Both the position numbers and the translations under genes were made by a program. Positions 1 to 10,220 of a stretch of 64,000 nucleotides of DNA are shown here, one piece after another. Position 1 is the stretch's first letter. Each line of letters starts with the position of its first letter. This DNA comes from Pseudomonadota bacterium (lineage in GTDB: Bacteria; Pseudomonadota; Alphaproteobacteria; Caulobacterales; Caulobacteraceae), in the NCBI GenBank assembly GCA_021808285.1, contig JAKBBV010000007.1, positions 1 through 64,000 on the forward strand, read 5' to 3'. Below the pieces are notes generated by a model that was not told where the DNA came from, made no database searches, and worked only from the letters and a program-made list of their open reading frames with translations.

Positions 1-2131
1 CGTGCGCGAGAATGGAGATCATTTCCCCCAATGCGGCGGTGCGGCCAAGACGTTCGAGATGGGCGCGGGCCTCGCGCATGGCCTCCTCTGCGCGCTCGCG
101 GTCCGTAAGATCGATCAGGAGGGTGACGAAGCCCCCGTCTGGCATCAGCGTCGAGACGCCCTCCGCAGGTATCAGTTCGCCATCTTTGCGTCTCACCCGA
201 AGACGGCGCCGATAGACCCCGCGCTCCAGAACCTCGCGACGCCCGTCGTCGATGATCGCATAGTCCTCCGGCGACAGCACCTTCTCGATGGGCAGCCCGA
301 TGAAGTCCTCGCGGTCATAGCCGAGCATGGCGCAGCCGGTGGGATTGATGTCGCGCATGGCCATGTCGCGGTGGAGAATCACGGCCACGGGAGCGTATTC
401 GAACAGGCTATTGTAGCGGCCCTCGCTCTCCCGGCGAGCGGCCTCGGCCCGCTCGCGCTCGGTGACATCGACGAGGATCGACACATAGTCGCCGCTGGGC
501 AGCAGCGTCGAAACCACCTCGGCGGAGACGAAACCACCGTCGAAACGGCGCAGTCGCCAGGTGCTGTGGAAGGTGCCGTGAGCCTCGATCTCATCGGCCG
601 CCTTGTCCACGAGGGCCTGGGTGTCGGGCTCCAGAATGGCGTCCGTCCTCAGGCCAACGAAGGTCTCGCGCGTGGCGCCCAGCATCGTGCAGGCGGCGGG
701 GTTGATGTCGAGATAAACGCCCTCCGGCGAGAGGACGATGATGCCGGCGGGCGCGTGCTGGAACAGGGACCGGAACTGCGCCTCGCTGGCGGCCAGGGCC
801 GCCTCCGCCTTGGCGACTTCACTGACGTCGCGCACCACGGAGAGGCGGTTGCCGTCCGGCAGGAGGCTGACCGAGAACTCGGCGGGGAAGGTCGTGCCGT
901 CCTTGCGGCGGAACGTCCAGCGACGGGGGGCGGTATAGGTCCCTGTGGCCGCGAAGGTCGCGCGCGTCTGCGGCAGCAAATCCAGTTCCTCCGGGCCCAG
1001 GATGAGAGCGGCGGACTGTCCGATCAGCTCCTCGCGGCTGTAACCCAGCATGCGGCAAAAGGCGGGGTTAACCTCGATATAGGTTCCTTCGGTATCGCCG
1101 ATCACCAGACCCCCGGAGGCGTGCTCGAAGACGGTCTCGTAACGATCCTCGATATGGCTGAGCGCAGCCTCGGCCTTCGCCACCTCGCTGAGGTCGCGCA
1201 CAATGGCCAGGCGTGTCTTGTCGGGAAGCACGGAGACGGACAGATCTGCAGGAAAGGTCGAGCCGTCCTTGCGGCGGAACATGAACCGGCGCAGCGTTCC
1301 GACCCTCTGGCCGCGCTGGAGGTCTTCCCGCCCCTGCAGGAAGATCGCCCGGCTCGTCTCGGCGACGAGGTCGTCCGCCCGCAGACCGATCAGCTCTTCC
1401 GCCGGGCGGCCGAGCATGCGGCAGAGGGCCGGGCTGGCGTCGAGAAGGTATCCGTTCGGGTCAGCAAAGGCGATGCCGCTCGCGGCATGGTCGAAGAGAA
1501 GGCGGTAGCGGGCCTCGCTGGACTCCCGCTCCGTCTGAGCCTCGGCCAAACGACGGCGGTCCTCTCTGAGCGTGACGGCAAAGGCGACCTCCTCCGCCAG
1601 ACGGCTGAAGATCGCCATCTCGTCGGGCCCGAAAGCGTCAGGAATATCGGCATAGACGCTGAGGAGGCCGCGCGGCTCCCCCGCGAGGAGGAACGGGACC
1701 GAGATCGTCGAGCGCAGCCCAAATTGCGCCGCCTTGTCGCGCCAGGGTGCGAACCGATCGTCGATCCGGCTGTCTCGCATCAGGGTGGGGCGTCCGCTCC
1801 GAATCGCCTGCCCCCCGGGGCCGCCGCCCAAGGGCGCGGCCGCATCCCTGGAAAGCACAAGACCGTCATAATATCCGCAGGCTGGACCTGCGCTGGCCAC
1901 AGGCCGCAGAAGGCCATCCTCGTCCATGAGCAGGATGCCCGCCGCGGCAAAATGATCGCGGGCGACGATCGCCTTGCAGACGGGAAGATAGACCTCCTCG
2001 GGGTCCGCCGTGTGGATGAGGGCAGACGCGGCCGCAGCATAGGCTTCAAGGGCCCAGTTGTGACGCTGCAGCTCCGGGATCGCGGCAGGTCCGGAGTCAG
2101 GCGCAGACTTGAGCTCCAGAGACTGGGTCAA
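1..2131 (-). CDS. GAF and multi-PAS sensor histidine kinase (C-terminus cut by window edge)
   Basis: This is a reading frame on the minus strand that runs off the left edge, with about 710 codons visible. The proposed start is a TTG at 2131, preceded by GGGGG about eight bases upstream; an in-frame stop lies just before it. Residues about 40-190 look like a GAF domain. Four successive PAS/PAC units follow (about 205-695); their PAC halves share the pattern RRKDG-(S/T)-TFPA, and each is followed by a short linker of the type LSEVAKAEAAL. The last visible residues (LGEMISILAH) match the start of a HisKA dimerisation helix, and the final His is probably the phospho-acceptor. No signal peptide or membrane segment is seen, so a cytoplasmic sensor kinase is inferred. 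The catalytic ATPase domain and any receiver lie outside the window. The ligand is unknown. Confidence 0.85.
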   Translation of the reverse strand, partial: MTQSLELKSAPDSGPAAIPELQRHNWALEAYAAAASALIHTADPEEVYLPVCKAIVARDHFAAAGILLMDEDGLLRPVASAGPACGYYDGLVLSRDAAAPLGGGPGGQAIRSGRPTLMRDSRIDDRFAPWRDKAAQFGLRSTISVPFLLAGEPRGLLSVYADIPDAFGPDEMAIFSRLAEEVAFAVTLREDRRRLAEAQTERESSEARYRLLFDHAASGIAFADPNGYLLDASPALCRMLGRPAEELIGLRADDLVAETSRAIFLQGREDLQRGQRVGTLRRFMFRRKDGSTFPADLSVSVLPDKTRLAIVRDLSEVAKAEAALSHIEDRYETVFEHASGGLVIGDTEGTYIEVNPAFCRMLGYSREELIGQSAALILGPEELDLLPQTRATFAATGTYTAPRRWTFRRKDGTTFPAEFSVSLLPDGNRLSVVRDVSEVAKAEAALAASEAQFRSLFQHAPAGIIVLSPEGVYLDINPAACTMLGATRETFVGLRTDAILEPDTQALVDKAADEIEAHGTFHSTWRLRRFDGGFVSAEVVSTLLPSGDYVSILVDVTERERAEAARRESEGRYNSLFEYAPVAVILHRDMAMRDINPTGCAMLGYDREDFIGLPIEKVLSPEDYAIIDDGRREVLERGVYRRRLRVRRKDGELIPAEGVSTLMPDGGFVTLLIDLTDRERAEEAMREARAHLERLGRTAALGEMISILAH

Positions 2132-2303
2132 CCATTTGCCCCCTATGGAAGCTCAGCATGCGCCGGTTGCCGCCGAGGATCAATCTTAACAGGGCCGCCG
2201 AAGCCGCCAGTCCCGAGCCAAGGGTCATGACCTCCGCGCGGCCCCACGAGGCTGGAGCCGAGGCCAGCACCGAGCCTTCGGACTGGCGGCCCGCCGCCTG
2301 GGG

Positions 2304-2792
2304 TCAGGCCAGTTCCAGCCGCATGGCGAAGTTATGAATGGCGACGCCCCGGGTCTCGAAGTCGCGGCGACGCTCGAGCGTGAAGCCGTGTCGGGCGAAA
2401 AGGCCCTTCGCCAGCTCGCTTGCCTCTACGTGAATCCGGGAAACACCCCTTGCCCGCGCCGCGACGATCAGAGCCTTCAACACGGCGCCGGCCGCGCCCG
2501 TACCGGCGGCGTGCGGGGCGGCATAGAGATGGTCGATATGGCCGTCCGGCTCCAGATTCCCGTAGGCGAGGGGGGCGTCGTCTGGGTCGACGGCGATCAA
2601 CAGCAGGCGCCCTCCCGCCGCCAGCCCGGCTATACGTTCTTCTGAAGGCGGGGCGGGGCTCCACGCCTCGACCTGGGCATGGCTATAGCGGCGCGGCCCC
2701 AGCATGCGCACGGAAGCGTGAAACAGCGCCGCCAGCGCTGGGACGTCGTCGGGCCGGAACAGGCGGATACGACAGGGAGGTGAAACACACAT
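2304..2792 (-). CDS. GNAT family N-acetyltransferase
   Basis: This is a 162-residue protein with the layout of a single GNAT domain. It has an N-terminal RLFRPDDVPALAALFH segment, a central strand followed by HIDHLYAAPHAAGTGAAG (the acetyl-CoA pyrophosphate-binding loop in a loose form of the R/Q-x-x-G-x-G/A signature), and a C-terminal FARHGFTLERRRDFETRG strand typical of the fold. It most resembles the small YafP-like branch with the HASVRMLGPRRYS region. The substrate cannot be told from sequence. It lies between the sensor kinase promoter region and tRNA-Asn, on its own on the minus strand. Confidence 0.85.
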   Translation of the reverse strand: MCVSPPCRIRLFRPDDVPALAALFHASVRMLGPRRYSHAQVEAWSPAPPSEERIAGLAAGGRLLLIAVDPDDAPLAYGNLEPDGHIDHLYAAPHAAGTGAAGAVLKALIVAARARGVSRIHVEASELAKGLFARHGFTLERRRDFETRGVAIHNFAMRLELA

Positions 2793-2837
2793 CCGGCGCC
2801 TCTCCGGTCAGAAGACGGGGGGCGGACACACATCCGG

Positions 2838-2913
2838 TGGCTCCCCGGGCAGGACTCGAACCTGCGACCCGGCGGTTAACAGCCGCCTGCTCTACCAACT
2901 GAGCTACCGAGGA
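2838..2913 (-). tRNA. tRNA-Asn (anticodon GTT)
   Basis: Reading the minus strand, a complete cloverleaf starts at 2913 with acceptor strand TCCTCGG, then a D arm (GCTCAGTTGGTAGAGC), an anticodon loop CTGTTAACC giving anticodon GTT, a T arm with GGTTCGAGTCC, and the closing acceptor strand CCGGGGA with discriminator G. CCA is encoded at 2840-2838. Length is 73 nt plus CCA. Confidence 0.97.
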
Positions 2914-3087
2914 TCGGGCGATCACCGAAGGCGCGCCTCTTACGCGCAAACGGGCTGCGTTCGCAAGCCGGGCGAGCCTTGTTCGCGTGATGTCCGCACA
3001 CTGTCACGCAAATCGTGTTGAGAGGGGCTTGCCACAGCGCCGGTCCGCAGGCCATCGCCGTGGCGGGCAAACCCATGGGAGCGAGCG

Positions 3088-4212
3088 ATGATAGCGCGTC
3101 GGGCGGCGGAGTTATGTTCTGCGATGGCGATCGCGATGGCGGCGGCCGGGGGAGCCCTCGCGGTTCCCAAGGCGGTCTCGTCTCGGCGCGCCGCCCCGGC
3201 GCGGCTGGAGGGGGTGCCGCGCTATGCCCACATTTTCGTCATTCTGGCCGAAAACAAGAGCTATGACGAGATTATCGGCGGGGCGAACGCCCCCAATTTT
3301 TCCCGCCTCGCCAAGGCCTATGGCGACGCCACGCGCTTCTATGGAGAAGTGCATCCAAGTGAGGCCAACTACGTGGCCCTCCTGGGCGGGGACACCTTCG
3401 GCATCCACGACGACGACCCCTGGTTCTGCAAGACGGGCGCAACCGATCCGGCCTGCCTCAACGCCTCGCGCGAACATCCCTATCCAGATCACACGGTGCA
3501 TTCACCAGGGCTGAGCGATCAGCTCAACGCCGCTCACCTGACCTGGAAAGGCTATTACGAGGACCTGCCGGCGCCGGGGTCTTTGGCCTACATCGCATCG
3601 GACCCCGCGATCAGCGACGGCACCCGCTTCACCGCGCTCTACGCCGCCAAGCATTCGGGTTTCACCAATTTCGCCTCGGTGCAAGGCGATCCGAACCGGG
3701 CCCGGAGGCTCGTGGGCTTCGATGCCTTTGAGGCCGACCTGAAGGCCGGTCGACTGCCCAATTTCGCCCTGATCGTGCCCAACCAGTGCAATGAGATGCA
3801 CGGCCTGGTCGGCGCCCGCGTTCCGGCCGACTGCGAGGGCCATAACACCGCCGGCCTGATCCGTCGCGGCGACGCCGAGATCGGCAAGCTGGTGGCCGAG
3901 ATCCAGGCCACGCCGATGTGGCGCTCAAGGCAGAACGTCGCCATCGTCCTGACCTTCGATGAGGGCCTGCCGGGTGAGCGGACGGGCTGCTGCGGCGTCA
4001 CGCCGGATCAACCCTCGAACTATGGCGGCGGACACATCCCCACGGTCGTCATCACCAACCACGGCCCCCATGGCCTCGCCGACGCCACGCCCTACAACCA
4101 CTATTCGCTGCTGCGCACGATCGAGGACGCGTTCGGCATCTCCGAACATCTCGGACACGCGGCGCAAACTGACAAGGGCGTGGTCCCCATGACGGCCCTA
4201 TTCGGAGGTTAG
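3088..4212 (+). CDS. Secreted phosphoesterase (acid phosphatase / phospholipase C superfamily)
   Basis: This 374-residue protein has an N-terminal signal peptide (about residues 1-29, a hydrophobic alanine-rich stretch ending ALAVPKA). The mature part carries the hallmarks of the PF04185 phosphoesterase family: FVILAENKSYDEIIG near residue 55, a metal/nucleophile-type segment HPSEANYVALLGG, a late NVAIVLTFDEGLPG segment, and HIPTVVITNHGPHGL followed by NHYSLLRTIEDAFGI near the C-terminus. Members hydrolyse phosphomonoesters or phospholipids outside the cytoplasm. The start follows GGGAGCGAGC. The gene stands alone between tRNA-Asn and a minus-strand gene. Whether it is a phosphatase or a phospholipase is not decided by the sequence. 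Confidence 0.85.
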   Translation: MIARRAAELCSAMAIAMAAAGGALAVPKAVSSRRAAPARLEGVPRYAHIFVILAENKSYDEIIGGANAPNFSRLAKAYGDATRFYGEVHPSEANYVALLGGDTFGIHDDDPWFCKTGATDPACLNASREHPYPDHTVHSPGLSDQLNAAHLTWKGYYEDLPAPGSLAYIASDPAISDGTRFTALYAAKHSGFTNFASVQGDPNRARRLVGFDAFEADLKAGRLPNFALIVPNQCNEMHGLVGARVPADCEGHNTAGLIRRGDAEIGKLVAEIQATPMWRSRQNVAIVLTFDEGLPGERTGCCGVTPDQPSNYGGGHIPTVVITNHGPHGLADATPYNHYSLLRTIEDAFGISEHLGHAAQTDKGVVPMTALFGG

Positions 4213-4242
4213 ACCCGTTCCCGTAAGGACGGATGCGGCGGC

Positions 4243-4926
4243 TCACGCCGGCGCGAGGAGCGGTGCGCAGACGTGGTCGATGAACGGGATCTGCGAGAGC
4301 GGGACGGGCTTCGATGCGATGTGCAGCTTGCGCGCGAGCTCTTCAATCGTCGGCCGGTTGAACGCGTAGAAGCCGTTATAGCGCCGCAACCTCTGCAGAG
4401 CGCGCGCGAGCAGCATGAGGTCGCGGTCGTCCAGATGGCGGACCTGGTCGAGGCCGGCCAGATTGTCCCAGTCGTCGAGTTCGCGCTGTCTCTGGTCGTC
4501 GAGAAAGCCGATCAGGAGATAGATGTGGGAATAGGCTTGCCGCGCGCTCAGGGGCATGTGGGTGAAGACCGGATTGGCCCGGGCCTGCGACCAGGCGGCA
4601 TCCTGATAGGAGGGCAGGAACGGGCCCTGCGGCGGGGCGGCGAGTTTCAGTGGACGGCCTCGGCGCCAGCTCTCTTCAAAGCGGGTGAGTTCATCCAGAC
4701 GGGCGGAAGCGCAGGCGCTCTCGGCCGAGCGCAGCTCCATGTCGCGCACGTCCTGGGCCAGCTCCTGCGACAGGCTGGCGCGGGTCTCGGCCACCTCATG
4801 GCGCCAATGGAAGCCCTCGAGGAGTTGCTCGCCGGCGAGGGCGATGAAGATGCCGACAACGATGACGCTGATCTCGGAGAGGAACTCGATCAGGTTCCGG
4901 ACGGGCTTCGGCTTGTGAATGTGCAT
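4243..4926 (-). CDS. Conserved hypothetical single-pass membrane protein
   Basis: This is a protein of 227 residues with one clear hydrophobic segment at about residues 13-34 (ISVIVVGIFIALAGEQLLEG), followed by a mostly helical, charged soluble part. It belongs to a loosely defined group of alphaproteobacterial proteins that begin with a short N-tail, a LIEFLSEISVIVVGIFIALAGE helix and a HWR motif. The function is unknown. The frame stays open upstream, but those codons are the translated tRNA-Cys gene, so the ATG at 4926 was chosen. It lies 40 nt downstream of tRNA-Cys on the same strand. Confidence 0.75.
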   Translation of the reverse strand: MHIHKPKPVRNLIEFLSEISVIVVGIFIALAGEQLLEGFHWRHEVAETRASLSQELAQDVRDMELRSAESACASARLDELTRFEESWRRGRPLKLAAPPQGPFLPSYQDAAWSQARANPVFTHMPLSARQAYSHIYLLIGFLDDQRQRELDDWDNLAGLDQVRHLDDRDLMLLARALQRLRRYNGFYAFNRPTIEELARKLHIASKPVPLSQIPFIDHVCAPLLAPA

Positions 4927-4966
4927 GAGGCCCCCCAGGCCGGACTGAGCCTGGCCTTGCCGCCGC

Positions 4967-5040
4967 TGGAGGCCTGGGCCGGAATCGAACCGGCGTACAC
5001 GGATTTGCAGTCCGCTGCGTAACCACTCCGCCACCAGGCC
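4967..5040 (-). tRNA. tRNA-Cys (anticodon GCA)
   Basis: On the minus strand from 5040: acceptor GGCCTGG, a D arm, anticodon stem-loop GGACTGCAAATCC with anticodon GCA, T arm with GGTTCGATTCC, closing acceptor strand CCAGGCC, discriminator T and an encoded CCA at 4969-4967. Length is 71 nt plus CCA, the usual size for bacterial tRNA-Cys. Confidence 0.97.
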
Positions 5041-5221
5041 GTGCGGGGAGGGCGCTGGCTATCAGATGCCGCGGGGCGGGGCAATCATGGCGTCGGCGAG
5101 GTCCGCGACGACCGACGCAACCCAGGCCCCGCATTGCGTCCACCGCCCGCACGCGCCTATAGGCGGGGCGCGGCGGCGCACCGCCGTCTCATTTCATGCC
5201 CAACGCCTCAGGAACCGCGCC

Positions 5222-5794
5222 ATGAGCGTCGACGTCTCCCTCGCCCGTGAGCACATGGTGGACAGCCAGATCCGCCCTTCCGATGTCACCGACCTCGCGC
5301 TCATCGACGCCCTGCGCAAGGCGCCGCGTGAGAGCCTCGTTCCCGCTTCCCGGGCCGACCTCGCCTATGCCGACGCCGAACTGGAATACGCCCCGGGGCT
5401 CTACCTCATGCGTCCGCGCGATGCGGCCAAGCTGCTGCAGGCCCTTCGTCCTCGGCCCGGCGAGACCGCCCTGGCGATCGCCGCGCCCTTCGCCGCCCTG
5501 GTGCTGGAGACGATGGGGCTTTCAGTGACCCGCAGTGAGGCCGGCGCGGCGGTAAAGTCCCGCAGGGGCGGGTACGACCTGATCGTCAGCGAAGGCGCCG
5601 TGAACGAGATTCCGGATGCCTGGCTCAAGGCTCTGGCGCCGGGCGGGCGCCTGGGGGTTGTGGTGCGTCAGGGACCGATGGGGCGCGCCATGCTGGCGAC
5701 TCGCGCCGAAACCGGGATCGGCATGCGGCCTATTTTCGATTCCGCTCCTCCGCTTCTGCCTGGTTTTGCGCCAAAAACCGCCTTCGTCTTCTAG
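5222..5794 (+). CDS. Protein-L-isoaspartate O-methyltransferase-like protein, degenerate
   Basis: This 190-residue protein begins like the Pcm-related proteins of alphaproteobacteria (REHMVDSQIRPSDVTD, then APRESLVP). It is short, and the glycine-rich SAM-binding motif I expected after the LQALRPRPGE segment reads ETALAIAAPFAALVLETMG, with no G-x-G-x-G. The post-motif YDLIVSEGAVNEIP and the LKALAPGGRLGVVV strand are kept. It may therefore not bind SAM. ATG 5222 fits the family N-terminus better than the upstream starts in the same frame. The stop TAG at 5792-5794 overlaps the first bases of the palindromic repeat. In Caulobacter-type genomes this gene sits upstream of an outer-membrane tolC-like gene and then popZ; here popZ follows directly. 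Confidence 0.75.
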   Translation: MSVDVSLAREHMVDSQIRPSDVTDLALIDALRKAPRESLVPASRADLAYADAELEYAPGLYLMRPRDAAKLLQALRPRPGETALAIAAPFAALVLETMGLSVTRSEAGAAVKSRRGGYDLIVSEGAVNEIPDAWLKALAPGGRLGVVVRQGPMGRAMLATRAETGIGMRPIFDSAPPLLPGFAPKTAFVF

Positions 5795-5908
5795 CGCGCC
5801 GTCCGACCAGATGGAAACTGTCTGGGCGGTCAGACGGCGCGTAAACGATTGAATCTAGAGCGAATGGCGATGTCCGTAGCGATTCCCTCAGCTCGAAATT
5901 CGCTCTAG
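5791..5908. repeat. 118-bp palindromic dispersed repeat, copy A
   Basis: This block is nearly identical (about five differences in 118 bases) to 45111-45228. It starts and ends with CTAG. It contains two inverted repeats. The first arm is 5796-5808 (GCGCCGTCCGACC) with 5828-5840 (GGTCAGACGGCGC), each side having one bulged base. The second is a perfect 11-bp arm, 5855-5865 (CTAGAGCGAAT) with 5898-5908. CTAGAGCG-like motifs recur at the module ends. No coding potential is evident. It looks like a REP/MITE-type element, and in this copy it begins exactly at the stop codon of the upstream gene. Confidence 0.85.
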
Positions 5909-6149
5909 CGCGTCAGCCCAAGCCTCTCGGTCCTGTCTGCGCCGCCCAGGGCGCGCCCTGTTCGGGCTCCGGTCTCAAGGTTTTGGCGCTCTTTGCGACA
6001 GCTCTGGCGCCCGTTTGGTGGATGAAATGGGGCGGGCCGTGGATAAGCGCGGTCTGGGCGATTGACGTCGTCGCTCCGCGCCGTCACTGGAAGCGGTCCG
6101 GCGTGCGGCCGGACGTCATTGACTTCAAATACAGGACGGGGCCTCCGCC
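5909..6149. other. Intergenic region upstream of popZ
   Basis: Together with the repeat copy this makes a gene-free stretch of 355 bases. I see no open frame with coding character, no RNA gene and no remnant of a tolC-like gene. It must contain the popZ promoter, but no clear sigma-70 pair or CtrA/GcrA-type site could be assigned. The start codon of popZ is preceded only by a weak GGGG at about 12 bases. Confidence 0.5.
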
Positions 6150-6872
6150 ATGCCCAATGAGACTTCCGCCGAGCCCTCACTTGACGAAATCCTGGCCTCG
6201 ATCCGCCGGATCATCGCGCAGGACGGCCCGGAGATCGCGGACTCATCCCTCTCCGCCGCAGCCCCCTGGACCCCGGCGGCGCCCGCCTACCGGGCAGACG
6301 CGGAGGACGACGTCCTGGTGCTCACTCGCGTGGCCCCGCCGCCAGCCGCGCCCGCTCCCCTCACTCCCCTGCCCCCCCTCACTCCCCTGACCCCACTCAC
6401 TCCCCTGACCATTGTCGACGAGCCCAGCTTCGCCACGGTTCCGGCGACCACCCTCCCGACAGCCCTGAGCGCCGACGTCGAGTCGGAGCCGCCGCCGAGC
6501 CTCTCCACCCATTTTTCCGTTGAGGATCGGGGCTTGGGATTCGGTGTTGCGACGATGGATCCCCCCGCGCTGACGACCCCGGATTCGGCGTCCGATGCGG
6601 CCCCGTCTGAGGAGACGGACCCGGCGGAGGTCCAGGCGGCCGCTGCCCTCGATCGACTGGATGAGGCGCTGCGCGAGTCGCCTCCGGCGCCGGGGCCGTC
6701 CCCTGCCGCGTCCATCGCCATGCCGCCGCCGGGACGCACGCTGGAAGACGTGATTCGCGAGCTCATGCAGCCCCTGATCCGGGAATGGATCGACGCCAAC
6801 CTGCCGTCGCTGGTGGAGGCGAAGGTGGACGCCGAGATCGCCCGCATCATCGCTCTGCGCAAGGTACGCTAG
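6150..6872 (+). CDS. popZ: Polar organizing protein PopZ
   Basis: This 240-residue protein has the three-part PopZ layout. A short conserved N-terminal helix (SLDEILASIRRIIAQD, residues about 10-25) binds client proteins. A long, acidic, proline-rich disordered linker follows, which here includes a repeated PLTPL tract around residues 68-87. The conserved C-terminal oligomerisation helices begin GRTLEDVIRELMQPLIREWI and end near residue 236. PopZ forms a polymeric microdomain at the cell pole that anchors the chromosome origin through ParB and recruits cell-cycle kinases and adaptors. The gene is followed by valS, as in Caulobacter relatives. Confidence 0.93.
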   Translation: MPNETSAEPSLDEILASIRRIIAQDGPEIADSSLSAAAPWTPAAPAYRADAEDDVLVLTRVAPPPAAPAPLTPLPPLTPLTPLTPLTIVDEPSFATVPATTLPTALSADVESEPPPSLSTHFSVEDRGLGFGVATMDPPALTTPDSASDAAPSEETDPAEVQAAAALDRLDEALRESPPAPGPSPAASIAMPPPGRTLEDVIRELMQPLIREWIDANLPSLVEAKVDAEIARIIALRKVR

Positions 6873-7042
6873 GGGCGCCCCGCAAGACCTCCCCGCCAGA
6901 CGGTCGTCCCTGTCCGGCCAAACGGGCGGGTCGCCCCCTTCCGACGCCCCCCATTTTCTCGCGACACTTGCGCGTGGCGAGCCTTTGGCCGTTATGGCCG
7001 CTCGCATCCCTCGGCTTTCGCCCCTTCGTTTGAAGACCCCCC

Positions 7043-9699
<2,657 letters not shown>

Positions 9700-9703
<4 letters not shown>

Positions 9704-10065
9704 TCGGGATGGGCGATCCAGGCCTTGGCCGCGTCCAGCTCGTCGAGCGCGAAGACCTTGATCTTGGCCGGGCTGAAAGGCGTGAACAGGGCCGCCATGG
9801 TGCGCATCCCGGCATGGTCGGTGACCAAGGCCATATGGCTGACGTCCCACCAGTGGCGAAATCCGAAGGTCTGGTCGTCCCACATGGCTTCGACGGAATA
9901 GTCAGCGAGCCCGTTCCTGACGACGGCCAGAACCTTGATCGGGCCGTTGCGCATCATCGCTTCGGCCTTGGGAATGAGACGATCGCGGTAATCGGCGTGC
10001 GTCACCTTGCCCTCGGCGAGGACGCCCAGAACGTCCGGCGGCAGTCCCTCGATGAAGCTGTACAT
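9700..10065 (-). CDS. SpoIIAA-like (STAS/SEC14 type) small protein
   Basis: This 121-residue protein matches the SpoIIAA-like family (PF11964). It starts with [23 protein letters not shown], has a central strand [10 protein letters not shown] and ends with [16 protein letters not shown]. Family members adopt a STAS/CRAL-TRIO-like fold and may bind small hydrophobic ligands or act as regulatory partners; none is well defined in alphaproteobacteria. It converges with valS, overlapping it by 4 nt, and is divergent from the acyl-CoA synthetase. Confidence 0.82.
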
Positions 10066-10220
10066 GCAAGCCTCCTGCGTGAACTCCGTGCCTTTTGCGC
10101 GGTGTTGGCGCCTGATGCGTTGAGCCGGCTCAATCGGGCGGAGTCCGGTTTACAGCCCCCCGCTCGCCATGTTTGTTCCCGGCCGGGGGAAACTAGCCCC
10201 ATACAAGGAAACGCCGACTC

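Noticed and set aside
2-2230. Long plus-strand open frame across the left edge
   Set aside because: It is the antisense of the GAF/PAS sensor gene. Its translation has no recognisable motif, whereas the minus-strand frame gives clean PAS and GAF domains.
4927-5034. N-terminal extension reading AEWLRSGLQIRVRRF in front of the small membrane protein
   Set aside because: This is the translated tRNA-Cys gene, a known artefact; the CDS starts at 4926.
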